DNA of 64,000 nucleotides from Streptomyces sp. NBC_00620 (GTDB lineage Bacteria > Actinomycetota > Actinomycetes > Streptomycetales > Streptomycetaceae), in contig NZ_JAPENY010000001.1 of the NCBI RefSeq assembly GCF_026341825.1, positions 310,001-374,000 of the forward strand, given 5' to 3'. The first letter of the stretch is position 1; each line of letters begins with the position of its first letter. The translations under genes were made by a program, and so were the position numbers. The notes beneath the pieces were generated by a model, which saw nothing but the letters and a program-made list of their open reading frames with translations, was not told the origin of the DNA and made no database searches. Below are positions 32,985 through 41,419 of this stretch, piece by piece.

Positions 32985-34538
32985 ATGACGCGATTCGCAC
33001 GGTGGACGGCCGCGACCGCCGCCGCGTTGCTGGTGGCCGGCTGCGGCGGAGGCTCGTCCGGCGACGGCGAGAACGAGGGAAAGAACAGCGACAGCCCGTC
33101 GGCCGCCGCGCCCTCCTCCGCCACGCCGTCGGGGCTGCCCGCCGCACTCACCTCACAGAAGCTCGACTGGGGCCGTTGCAAGGCCACTTCGGACTCTCCC
33201 GCGCCAGGAAGCGACTGGCAGTGCGCGACGCTCAAGGTGCCGCTGGACTACGCGAAACCCGACGGCGAGACGATAGGCCTCGCACTGATCCGCTCGAAGG
33301 CGAGCGGGGACCAGGGCGACCGCATCGGCTCACTCCTGTTCAACTTCGGTGGCCCCGGCGGATCGGGCGTCTCCACGATGCCTTCGTACGAGAGTGTCGT
33401 CGGCCAGCTTCACGATCGGTACGACCTGGTGAGCTGGGACCCGCGCGGGGTCGCCGCCAGTGAAGGAGTGCGCTGCCGCAGCGACAAGGAGATCCAGGCC
33501 GCCGAGTCGGTGGACGCCACACCGGACGACGCGGCTGAGGAGACGGCGTACTTCGAGGACGCCGCCGACTTCGGCAAGGGCTGCGAGAAGGCCGCGGGCA
33601 AGCTGCTGTCGCACGTCTCGACGACCGACACGGCCCGCGACATGGACCTGATGCGCCAGGTCCTCGGCGACCAGAAGATGCACTACTTCGGTATCTCGTA
33701 CGGCACCGAACTCGGCGGTGTGTACGCGCACTTGTTCCCGAAGAACGTGGGACGCCTGGTGCTGGACGCCGTCGTCGACCCGAGCGCCGACACGGTGGGC
33801 CATGCCAAGAACCAGGCCCTGGGCTTCCAGCGCGCCCTGGACAACTACCTCACGTCCACGGGCCAGGACCCCAAGCAGGGTTCCCAGAAGATCGCGGACC
33901 TGCTGGAGAGGATCGACGCGAATCCGCTGGCGACCTCTTCCGGACGCAAGCTCACACAGTCGCTGGCGCTCACCGGAATTGTGCTGCCGCTCTACAGCGA
34001 GCAGGGCTGGCCGACGCTGACCAGCGCGCTGAACGCGGCCGAGGACGGAGACGGTTCGGAGCTGCTGGCCCTCGCCGACGGCTATAACGACCGTGACTCC
34101 TCGGGGAACTACGGCACGACGACGCATTCGCAACGGGTCATATCGTGCTTGGACGACAAGCAGCGGCCGACTCCCGAGGAGACGAAGAAGCAGCTGGCCG
34201 AGTTCGAGAGGATCTCGCCCGTCTTCGGCGACTTCCTGGGCTGGGACACGGCGGGCTGGTGCCACGACTGGCCGGTGGCCGGTCAGTTCGACAACCCGGA
34301 GGTCAGCGCGCCAGGAGCCGACCCCGTCCTGGTCGTCGGCAACACCGGGGACCCGGCGACGCCGTACGAGGGCGCCCGCAAGATGGCCGACGAACTGGGC
34401 AAGGGCGTCGGAGTGGAACTCACCTGGAAGGGCGAGGGCCATGGCGCGTACGGGAGTGGGAGCGACTGCGTCGACTCCACGGTGAACGGCTATCTGCTGA
34501 ACGGGACGGTGCCGAAGGACGGCAAGGTCTGTTCATGA
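32985..34538 (+). CDS. secreted lipoprotein tripeptidyl-aminopeptidase-like alpha/beta hydrolase (copy 2)
   Basis: A protein of 517 aa, start ATG after GGGGGAAGC. Its signal peptide has the lipobox LLVAGC, followed by a Ser/Gly/Asp-rich linker. The catalytic set matches copy 1: FNFGGPGGSGVSTMP, WDPRGVAAS, GISYGTELGGVYAHLFPKN, GNTGDPATPY and GEGHGAYGSG. Long blocks are identical to copy 1 (for example RDMDLMRQVLGD), while the signal peptides and linkers differ. This indicates an old tandem duplication kept under selection. Differences in the SEQGWPTLTSALN and lid regions may give different substrate ranges. A 19-bp terminator follows directly. Confidence 0.88.
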   Translation: MTRFARWTAATAAALLVAGCGGGSSGDGENEGKNSDSPSAAAPSSATPSGLPAALTSQKLDWGRCKATSDSPAPGSDWQCATLKVPLDYAKPDGETIGLALIRSKASGDQGDRIGSLLFNFGGPGGSGVSTMPSYESVVGQLHDRYDLVSWDPRGVAASEGVRCRSDKEIQAAESVDATPDDAAEETAYFEDAADFGKGCEKAAGKLLSHVSTTDTARDMDLMRQVLGDQKMHYFGISYGTELGGVYAHLFPKNVGRLVLDAVVDPSADTVGHAKNQALGFQRALDNYLTSTGQDPKQGSQKIADLLERIDANPLATSSGRKLTQSLALTGIVLPLYSEQGWPTLTSALNAAEDGDGSELLALADGYNDRDSSGNYGTTTHSQRVISCLDDKQRPTPEETKKQLAEFERISPVFGDFLGWDTAGWCHDWPVAGQFDNPEVSAPGADPVLVVGNTGDPATPYEGARKMADELGKGVGVELTWKGEGHGAYGSGSDCVDSTVNGYLLNGTVPKDGKVCS

Positions 34539-34539
34539 C

Positions 34540-34586
34540 GATGGCGGGGGTTCCGGGCACCCTCGGCGCCCGGAACCCCCGCCATC
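34540..34586. terminator. bidirectional terminator between peptidase copy 2 and moeZ
   Basis: A perfect 19-bp stem (34540-34558 with 34568-34586, core GGGGGTTCCGGGC) and a 9-nt loop. It begins 2 bp after the peptidase stop and separates convergent genes. Confidence 0.9.
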
Positions 34587-34636
34587 GGCGGAGCCACTGC
34601 TCAGTACATCGGCCGATGCACCGGCCTGTGCATCGG

Positions 34637-35815
34637 TCAGTACACCGGCTTGTCCGGCTCGATCTGGTGGACCCAGCCGATCACGCCGCCGCCGACGTGC
34701 ACCGCGTCCGCGAAGCCCGCGGACTTCAGGACCGCGAGAACTTCCGCACTGCGGACACCCGTCTTGCAGTGCAGGACGATTTTCTTGTCCTGCGGGAGAG
34801 TCTCCAGGGCGGTGCCCATGAGGAACTCGTTCTTCGGGATCAGCTTGGCGCCGGGGATCGAGACGATCTCGTACTCGTTGATCTCGCGGACGTCGATGAT
34901 CTCGATGTTCTCGCCGTCGTCGATCCACTCCTTGAGCTGCTTGGGAGTGATCGTCGAGCCGGCGGCCGCCTCCTGGGCCTCCTCGGACACGACGCCGCAG
35001 AAGGCCTCGTAGTCGATGAGCTCGGTGACGGTCGGGTTCTCACCGCAGACCGCGCAGTTCGGGTCCTTGCGGACCTTGACCTGGCGGTACTGCATCTCCA
35101 GGGCGTCGTAGATCATCAGGCGGCCGACGAGGGGATCGCCGATGCCTGCGAGGAGCTTGATCGCCTCGTTGACCTGGATGGAGCCGATGGACGCGCACAG
35201 CACACCCAGGACGCCGCCCTCGGCGCAGGAGGGGACCATGCCCGGCGGCGGGGGCTCCGGGTAGAGGCAGCGGTAGCAGGGGCCGTGCTCGGACCAGAAG
35301 ACCGAGGCCTGGCCGTCGAAGCGGTAGATCGAACCCCATACGTACGGCTTGTTGAGGAGGACGGCCGCGTCGTTGACCAGGTACCGGGTCGCGAAGTTGT
35401 CCGTGCCGTCGACGATCAGGTCGTACTGGCTGAAGATGTCCATCACGTTCTCGGCTTCGAGCCGCTCTTCGTGGAGGACGACGTTCACGTACGGGTTGAT
35501 GCCAAGGACGGAGTCGCGGGCCGACTGGGCCTTGGAGCGGCCGATGTCCGCCTGGCTGTGGATGATCTGGCGCTGCAGGTTCGACTCGTCGACCTCGTCG
35601 AACTCCACGATGCCGAGCGTGCCCACGCCCGCGGCGGCCAGGTACATCAGCGCCGGCGATCCGAGGCCGCCGGCGCCCACACAGAGCACCTTGGCGTTCT
35701 TCAGCCGCTTCTGCCCGTCCATGCCCACATCGGGGATGATCAGGTGGCGGGAGTACCTGCGAACCTCGTCTACGGTGAGCTCAGATGCGGGCTCGACCAG
35801 GGGTGGCAGCGACAC
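34637..35815 (-). CDS. moeZ: adenylyltransferase/sulfurtransferase MoeZ
   Basis: A protein of 392 aa from the GTG at 35815. An N-terminal E1-like domain has VLCVGAGGLGSPALMYLAAAG, DEVDESNLQRQIIHS and VDGTDNFATRYLVNDAAVLL; zinc cysteines are CYRCLYP and CAVCGENP. The C-terminal rhodanese domain (residues about 285-392) has active-site Cys in VLHCKTGVRSAEV. It adenylates and sulfurates ubiquitin-like carriers (MoaD, ThiS, CysO type), feeding molybdopterin, thiamine, cysteine and, in Streptomyces, several secondary-metabolite pathways. No carrier gene is adjacent. MoaE at 2.6-3.1 kb is a logical partner. Confidence 0.94.
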   Translation of the reverse strand: MSLPPLVEPASELTVDEVRRYSRHLIIPDVGMDGQKRLKNAKVLCVGAGGLGSPALMYLAAAGVGTLGIVEFDEVDESNLQRQIIHSQADIGRSKAQSARDSVLGINPYVNVVLHEERLEAENVMDIFSQYDLIVDGTDNFATRYLVNDAAVLLNKPYVWGSIYRFDGQASVFWSEHGPCYRCLYPEPPPPGMVPSCAEGGVLGVLCASIGSIQVNEAIKLLAGIGDPLVGRLMIYDALEMQYRQVKVRKDPNCAVCGENPTVTELIDYEAFCGVVSEEAQEAAAGSTITPKQLKEWIDDGENIEIIDVREINEYEIVSIPGAKLIPKNEFLMGTALETLPQDKKIVLHCKTGVRSAEVLAVLKSAGFADAVHVGGGVIGWVHQIEPDKPVY

Positions 35816-35878
35816 GGGGACTCCGTTGGTCGGTCAATCACTACAGTTGTTCTCCCCGTAACACTGCCACGCCCTTCT

Positions 35879-36628
35879 TCATTCCGAGACACCCGTTCCG
35901 ATCCGCGAGACGATTTCGTCCCAGTAGCCGGGCATGGTCTCCCAGGGGTCTGCGCGGCCGCCACGGTCCGTGCGGTCGGTGAAGTAGATCGTCGAGGCTC
36001 CCTGCCAGCGGGCGATACGCAGCGCCTCGTCGAGATGGCCGCGCGGTACGCCGTGCACGAAGTGGCAGAAGCGCTCGGGCGGATAGTCGGCGGTCCACTC
36101 GGCGACCTGCGACCAGCGGTAGTCGCTCCAGGGGCCGGAGAAGGTCACCAACTGGTCGGCGTTCTCGGCATATCCGGGGTACGGCTGGCTGCCGTGGCCC
36201 AGCACGATGTGCGCGCCGTCGAGGAGCGCGCGGAGTGTGGTGACTGTGCGGCGGACCTCGGGGAGCGCGGCGCGCTCGGTGGGGCAGCGGTCCAGGAGGA
36301 ATCCGTCACACCGGTACCAGTCGAGATACCGGTGCGCGTCGGAGACCAGCTCGCCGAGGGTGCGGGCGCCGTACGTGGCGTCCAGGTGTCCGAGGACGCG
36401 TACGCCGGCGTTGCGCAGTCGCCCGGCCGCCTCCAGGCAGTGCGGGTCGGGGCGGCTGCCGGGACCGTTGGCCACGTTCAGGACGACCCAGTGCAAGGGG
36501 GTGCCGGGGCGGGTGAGTTCGCCCCACTCCACGGGAGCGACGAGGGGGTGTGCATAGCCGGGGATGCCGAAGCCGAGGCCTAAGTCCGTGCTCGCGGTGC
36601 CCGTTGTGGTGCTGGTCAGATACGGCAT
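35879..36628 (-). CDS. spherulation-specific family 4 (GH135-like) protein, catalytic acids apparently replaced
   Basis: A protein of 249 aa of the spherulin-4 TIM-barrel type: GFGIPGYAHPLVAPVEWGEL, LHWVVLNVANGPGSRPD, VLGHLDATYGARTLGELVSD, YLDWYRCDGFLLDRCP. Where hydrolytic members read DGIFFDE, this one reads DGFLLDR; where they have VTFEG it has LVTFSGPWSDYRW. Both Glu positions I expect are thus Arg and Ser. No signal peptide is visible, so it may act in the cytoplasm or leave by another route. It overlaps the epimerase gene by 13 bp. It may be a polysaccharide-binding relative rather than an active galactosaminidase. Confidence 0.8.
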   Translation of the reverse strand: MPYLTSTTTGTASTDLGLGFGIPGYAHPLVAPVEWGELTRPGTPLHWVVLNVANGPGSRPDPHCLEAAGRLRNAGVRVLGHLDATYGARTLGELVSDAHRYLDWYRCDGFLLDRCPTERAALPEVRRTVTTLRALLDGAHIVLGHGSQPYPGYAENADQLVTFSGPWSDYRWSQVAEWTADYPPERFCHFVHGVPRGHLDEALRIARWQGASTIYFTDRTDRGGRADPWETMPGYWDEIVSRIGTGVSE

Positions 36629-37575
36629 GCCGCCTCCATCCAGATGTCGGCGAGGGATTCCTCGAGGTTGATCCGGGGCCGCCAGCCGAGCCGGTCGCGT
36701 GCGGTGCGCACGTCGGCCTGCTGCCAGCTGCCGCAGCCGTCCGGATAGGGGTACGCGACCGGGGCCGCGTGGTCTGGTTCGGTTCGCGGGTGGCCGATGG
36801 ATGGCCTGACGGGGCTGGGAGGCCCGTCGAGTTCGTGCAGCGCGCCGCCGTAGCCGGCGACGCGGGCGAGGACGGCGGCGGCGTCACGGAGCCGCACGGC
36901 TCGGCCCGAGCCGATGTTGATGACGCCCTGGGCGGCGGAGAGCGAGGCGGCGTGGACGGCGCGGGCCACATCGCGTACGTCGATGAAGTCGCGTTGGACG
37001 CCGAGTCCGCCGAGTTTGAGTTCTCCGTCGCCGGACTGCATGGCGCGGCGCAGGGCCTCGGCGAGGCGGCCGAGCGGGGATCCGGCCGGGGTGCCTGGCC
37101 CCGCGGGTGAGAACACCCGGAGCACGACGGCGTCCAGGCCGGACCCGAGGACGAGTTCGGTGGCGGCGAGCTTGCTCACGCCGTAGGGGCCGCCCGGGCG
37201 CGGCACCGCGTCCTCGGCCGTGGAGGAGCCGGGCTGGCTGGGCCCGTACTCGGCGCCGCAGCCGAGTTGCACGAGTCGTGCCCCGCAGCCGCTGCGGCGG
37301 AGGGCCTCGCAGACGGTGGCGACGGCGACGGTGTTGTGCCGGGTGAGTTCGCGGGCGCCGCCGCGGGTGGCGCCGGCGCAGTTGACGACGACTCCGGGGT
37401 GTACCGCGTCCAGGAAGCGGGTGAGCGCGCCCGGGCTGCCCGAGGCGAGGTCGAACCGTACGTCGGCGTCGTCGCCCCGGCCGAGCGCGGTGAGCTGCAC
37501 GGCCGGGTCGGCGAGCAGCCTGTCGGCGACGAAGCGGCCGAGGTATCCGTTGGCTCCGATCAGCAGGACCCTCAT
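36616..37575 (-). CDS. NAD-dependent epimerase/dehydratase, probable nucleotide-sugar epimerase
   Basis: A protein of 319 aa. The Rossmann motif is MRVLLIGANGYLGRFVADRL; next come VVNCAGATRGG and the active-site pair in GGPYGVSKLAATE (Tyr-x3-Lys). Then follow VVLRVFSPAGPGTPAGSPLG and the FIDVRDVARAVHAA strand seen in UDP-sugar 4-epimerases. The C-terminus ends RLGWRPRINLEESLADIW, typical of GalE-like enzymes. The ATG overlaps the stop of a 15-codon leader ORF (ATGA) and its 3' end overlaps the spherulin gene. A natural job would be making the GalNAc/GalN-type precursor of the polymer implied by the neighbours. Confidence 0.85.
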   Translation of the reverse strand: MRVLLIGANGYLGRFVADRLLADPAVQLTALGRGDDADVRFDLASGSPGALTRFLDAVHPGVVVNCAGATRGGARELTRHNTVAVATVCEALRRSGCGARLVQLGCGAEYGPSQPGSSTAEDAVPRPGGPYGVSKLAATELVLGSGLDAVVLRVFSPAGPGTPAGSPLGRLAEALRRAMQSGDGELKLGGLGVQRDFIDVRDVARAVHAASLSAAQGVINIGSGRAVRLRDAAAVLARVAGYGGALHELDGPPSPVRPSIGHPRTEPDHAAPVAYPYPDGCGSWQQADVRTARDRLGWRPRINLEESLADIWMEAACRI

Positions 37576-37619
37576 CGGGCGGCTCCCGGGGCGGATTCTC
37601 CGGTTCGGGAGGTGATCAT
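37572..37619 (-). CDS. 15-codon leader ORF coupled to the epimerase
   Basis: ATG at 37619 with AAGGAG 9 nt upstream, encoding MITSRTGESAPGAAR, then a TGA that overlaps the epimerase ATG. The SD is much better than that of the epimerase itself, so translation of the epimerase probably depends on this mini-ORF. The rest of the 37576-37860 gap shows only GC-rich dyads and no further gene. Confidence 0.55.
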   Translation of the reverse strand: MITSRTGESAPGAAR

Positions 37620-37860
37620 CTGGCGTTCTCCTTCAAGGTGATGCCGTGGGTCGGGGAGAGGGCCCGCGGTGTCGGCCCCGCGGGAGCGATGTGCCCGGGA
37701 CGGGGGACGACCCCGGGCCGCCGGGCGCGGCTCAGGGAGGTGGGGGACGCCACGAGCCAGGTTTCGGATCGCGGCGCACGGCACCGATGGCGGTGAGCCG
37801 CGGCACGTGTCGGCCCGTGAGCCGGGGCTCGGGCGGGGCGCTCGCCGCCCCACCGGCGGC

Positions 37861-39306
37861 TCATGCCTCCCCACAAGGCAGGGCGTGGGCCGAGGCCCGG
37901 GTCAGCGTGCGGGTGGAGTGGATCAGGAGGACGAGGGTGGCCGCGCCGCACACCAAGGCGGGGACGGCGCCCGGTCCCCAGGCGCCGACGACGGTCTCGA
38001 CGGGCGCGGAGAGGAACGCGCAGCCAGGGAGGCGGCCCGCGAAGACCGTGGCCAGGGAGGTCGCCTCGGCCGCCCCCGCGGTGGCGAGGACGACGGCCGG
38101 GGCGTGGTTGAAGCCGCGTGCCGCGAGCAGCCGGGCGAGCAGGAGCAGAGTGCCGAGGGCACCGGCTCCGGCGTATGCGGCGGGCTCGCCGAGCACCGCC
38201 GCGCACAGCGCGAGCAGCCCGCCGAGAGCGCACAGGTAGAGCCCGAACATCCCGAGGAGCAGGGGTTGTACGGAGGCGGCGAACTCCTCGAGACCGCGGC
38301 TGGCGGTCAGCCTGCGACGGGCGCGCACGGCGAAGAAATGGGCGCACCAGGCCGCCGGGGCGCAGGCCAGGGCGAGGGCAAGGACCGGTGCGGTGGCCAG
38401 GGGCCAAGGGCCGTCCGGGCCGCCCTCGACACCGGCGCCCAGCAGCCCGTCGCCGAGGAGTGCGTATGCGATCAGCCAGCACGTCCACGCGCGCGTGGCA
38501 CCCGTCGTGTAGTGAGTGACGCTCAGGGGGCCGCGGCGGACGGCGACGCGCAGGCCGAGCGCCACGGCGAGGGCGCCGGCCGCGGCGACGGCGAGACGAG
38601 GCTGGCCTTCGGTGAGTCGCACCCCGATCACGGTCGCCGCGCACAAAACGCCCGGGAGCAGGGCGAGCGCCGCCCAATCGGGGCGCACGCCGGGGCGCCC
38701 AGGGGGCGCGGGACGCTGCGCGGGCTCCCCGTCACGGGACACGCGCGCGTACATCTCCTCGGCGAGCGAGAACACGTCCCGGTGCCGGAACCGCGCGGCG
38801 GTCCGGTCGGTCACCCCGTGCGCCTCGAGCCCCGCCGCGATCTCCAGCGGGTCCACGGCCCTCTCACAGAGGTCACGGTGCCGGTGCATCAGGGCTTTCA
38901 CCGGGTCCGCGGCGCCGCGTCGGCCGCTGGATTTACGCGGGGCGCCACCTAGACCGTCGCGCGCCCCACCAGGCGTCTCACGCGCCCTCTCAACAGGCTC
39001 ACTCGCCTCACCGGCACCCTCACGCACTCCCCCTACACCGGCGCGTGCGCCGTCCACACCCTCGCGCAATGCCCCACCGGAACCGAAGCCGGAGCCGGAC
39101 CGGGACCCGGACCCCGACCCGAAATCGGAGCCGTCGGTCGCCTCCGCCACCGACGCCCCCTCATCCCCGTCAACCCGTTCATCCCCGCCAACCCGTACGC
39201 CCATCTCGCCAACCCCCGTCACAAGCCACTCCTCCGACCGCGCGTCCCAGGCGCCGGGGCTGCTCGGGCGCCCCGGCCGGTCCAGTTCTCCGAGTTCGTT
39301 CATCAC
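37861..39306 (-). CDS. polytopic membrane protein with disordered N-terminus, partner of PelF-like gene
   Basis: A protein of 481 aa. Residues 1-130 are low complexity (DFGSGSGSRSGSGFGSGG). The conserved basic segment KALMHRHRDLCERAVDP and RTAARFRHRDVFSLAEEMYA comes next, then eight or nine hydrophobic spans from residue about 205 to the end. One cytosolic loop reads FFAVRARRRLTASRGLEEFA. No transporter family is certain; by position (ATGA overlap with the PelF-like glycosyltransferase) a PelG-like export role is inferred. The ATG shares bases with the preceding stop, so the pair is translationally coupled. Confidence 0.7.
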   Translation of the reverse strand: MMNELGELDRPGRPSSPGAWDARSEEWLVTGVGEMGVRVGGDERVDGDEGASVAEATDGSDFGSGSGSRSGSGFGSGGALREGVDGARAGVGGVREGAGEASEPVERARETPGGARDGLGGAPRKSSGRRGAADPVKALMHRHRDLCERAVDPLEIAAGLEAHGVTDRTAARFRHRDVFSLAEEMYARVSRDGEPAQRPAPPGRPGVRPDWAALALLPGVLCAATVIGVRLTEGQPRLAVAAAGALAVALGLRVAVRRGPLSVTHYTTGATRAWTCWLIAYALLGDGLLGAGVEGGPDGPWPLATAPVLALALACAPAAWCAHFFAVRARRRLTASRGLEEFAASVQPLLLGMFGLYLCALGGLLALCAAVLGEPAAYAGAGALGTLLLLARLLAARGFNHAPAVVLATAGAAEATSLATVFAGRLPGCAFLSAPVETVVGAWGPGAVPALVCGAATLVLLIHSTRTLTRASAHALPCGEA

Positions 39307-41096
39307 GCGCCCTCCCCGGCGGGGACGGGAACCGTCGCGCGCACCGGTGAGCCCGCCGCCCAGCGCGGGCGGCCCGTGGGCATCAGGCGGGCCTCGGTCC
39401 AGCGGCCGGGCACGTGCGCCTCCGCGGGGACTCCGAAGGGAAGCGGCTCCCCGGCCTCGTCCACGAGCACGTGTCGTACCGGCGAGTGCGAGACGATCTC
39501 CAGGTAAATGCCGTGAAATGCCGTGATGTTCTGCTCGACGGTGAAGAGTTCGAGGGCGCGTGCGCGGGCGGCCGCCCCGAGGCGCTCACGGCGCTCGGGG
39601 TCGCGCAGCAGCGCCACGCACGCCTCGGCGAGCGCCCGCGGATTGCGCGGCGGCACCACAAGCCCCGTACCGCCGATGACCTCGACGACCGCGCCCACGT
39701 CCGTGGACACCGTGGCGCGACCGCAGAACATGGCCTCCACGAGACTGATCGGAAAGCCTTCCACCACGCTGGACAGGACGATCACGGCCCCGGAGGCGTA
39801 TGCCTCCGGGAGGCCGGGGACCTCCGGGCCGCCGATCTCCTCGAAGGACACCGGGTTGTCGCCGACCGCGTGGACGCCCTCCGCCTCGTCGGGGAAGAGC
39901 TGCGCGGCCAGGGCCTTGCAGTGGGCCAGGTAGGTCGCGCCGTCCGGTCCGTCGGCGGGCGCCCCGACGATCCGCAGCCGGGTCTTCGGCTCGTCCTTGC
40001 GGATCTCCGCGAAGGAGTGCAGCAGCGACATCAGGTCCTTGGCGGGTTCGATGCGGCCGACCCACACCAGGGTGTCCGGGTCCGCGCACCCGGAGCTCTC
40101 CGCCCCCTCCCCCACCTCCGCGAAGCGGGAGGCCTCCATGCCGGGGTAGACGGTGCGCAGTTTGGCGCGGTCGGCACCGCACCGCTCCTGCCAGCGGCGG
40201 GCGTGCGTGTTGCCGGGCGTGATGAGAGCGGCCGCGCGGTACACCTCGGCGGTGAGCCTGCCGTGGAACGCGGCGAGCAGTGCCCGTGCCGCGGGAGCGT
40301 CCCCTACGGAGGCGGACGCGAGGTAGTGCGCCCGTAGCGGCACGCCGTACTCGGTGACGAGCAGGGGCACTCCGGAGAAATGCCGCGCGAGGAGGCCGGG
40401 CAGGGCCGCCGTACCGCCGGCCGTCGCGTGGCACAGGTCGACGGAGTCGAGCCCGTCGCCCTCGTACCAGTCGAGGGACAGGGGGCGCAGCGCCCGCTCG
40501 AAGTGGGCGGCGACCGCCAGCAGATCGGGCACACGCGCGGCGCGCGCCGTACGGAGTGCGCCGGGCGCACGACACGCGCGCTCCAGCGCCCGCACAGCGA
40601 CCTCGGAGCGAAGTGCCCCGGTCAGTCCACCCTCGTCGCGGGCGAGCTCGGCGAGCTCGTAGAGCGCGCTGCCGAAACGGTCCGCCTCGACTCCGCCGGA
40701 AATCCCCGCAGTACCGACGCCCGCGTCGCCGGAAGACACCGAGCCGCGAGCAGCCCCCGCGTCACCGGATGCCCCCGCGCCGACAGCCGCCACTCCCGAT
40801 CCCGGCCCCTCACACACCGCCGCGGCCAACTCCCCGTACGCCTCCGCGAACCGCCGTCGCGCACGCCGCCCGTACACCACGCCGTCGTCCTCAGCCATCC
40901 AGAGCGGTGCCGTCCGTACTCGGCTGACCTGCGGCGGCAGCTGGATCCAGCCCTCGTCCTCCTGGCGCTCGCTGCGGCTGAGCGCGTAGATGTCGAACTC
41001 GTGCTGCCCGAGCCCGCGTACGAGCCGGTCGCACCAGAGCCTGGCGTCACCGCTCACATACGGATAGCCACCCTCCGTAAGCAGTCCGATGCGCAC
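39303..41096 (-). CDS. PelF-like GT4 glycosyltransferase
   Basis: A protein of 597 aa from the GTG at 41096 with GGGGGTG upstream. The N-terminus, MRIGLLTEGGYPYVSGDARL, and DIYALSRSERQEDEGWIQLP match the PelF/DUF3492 type. A Gly/Ala/Ser-rich insert follows (residues about 108-150). The donor-binding half is canonical GT-B/GT4: LVWVGRIEPAKDLMSLLHSF, RLRIVGAPADGPDG, and the EX7E element VVEGFPISLVEAMFCGRATV. PelF uses UDP-sugars to polymerise the Pel galactosamine/glucosamine polymer in other bacteria. It is the first gene of a set with a membrane protein, an epimerase and a spherulin-4 protein. Confidence 0.85.
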   Translation of the reverse strand: MRIGLLTEGGYPYVSGDARLWCDRLVRGLGQHEFDIYALSRSERQEDEGWIQLPPQVSRVRTAPLWMAEDDGVVYGRRARRRFAEAYGELAAAVCEGPGSGVAAVGAGASGDAGAARGSVSSGDAGVGTAGISGGVEADRFGSALYELAELARDEGGLTGALRSEVAVRALERACRAPGALRTARAARVPDLLAVAAHFERALRPLSLDWYEGDGLDSVDLCHATAGGTAALPGLLARHFSGVPLLVTEYGVPLRAHYLASASVGDAPAARALLAAFHGRLTAEVYRAAALITPGNTHARRWQERCGADRAKLRTVYPGMEASRFAEVGEGAESSGCADPDTLVWVGRIEPAKDLMSLLHSFAEIRKDEPKTRLRIVGAPADGPDGATYLAHCKALAAQLFPDEAEGVHAVGDNPVSFEEIGGPEVPGLPEAYASGAVIVLSSVVEGFPISLVEAMFCGRATVSTDVGAVVEVIGGTGLVVPPRNPRALAEACVALLRDPERRERLGAAARARALELFTVEQNITAFHGIYLEIVSHSPVRHVLVDEAGEPLPFGVPAEAHVPGRWTEARLMPTGRPRWAAGSPVRATVPVPAGEGA

Positions 41097-41419
41097 GAGT
41101 GCACCCCCGATCTCCCTTGTGGGGAGCCGCCGTTGACCCGGCGGCTCGCAGCGGGACGAACGTATGCGGACATGGCGGTGGCGCGACGGACGGTTGTCCA
41201 TCACGCCACCAAAAGGGGTGAACGGTCGTAACTTTCCCGCACAGGCCGCGTTCGATCGCGCTACGGGATCAAGCAGTTACGTTTCGTTAGACCACGGCCA
41301 GTGCCCGGCGGGCGGTACGACGCCGGGCCGCGACGTCCGGTTCGAGCGCTGGTACGGCGGCCGACAGTCGCTTCGCGTACGGGCCCTGCGGGGACTCGTA
41401 CACCTCGTCGGAACCTCGG
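41097..41419. other. intergenic region upstream of the PelF-like gene
   Basis: 323 bp with no supported gene. It holds an inverted repeat GGTGGCG (41175-41181)/CGCCACC (41204-41210), and a locally AT-richer stretch around 41270-41290 (GCAGTTACGTTTCGTTAGAC) that is the likeliest place for the promoter of the 41096 gene. I cannot assign -35 and -10 boxes confidently. Confidence 0.35.

Noticed and set aside
37572..37874. 100-codon frame ending at the epimerase start
   Set aside because: Its N-terminal part is low-complexity Pro/Arg sequence with no SD. Only the last 15 codons, which have AAGGAG upstream, are supported.
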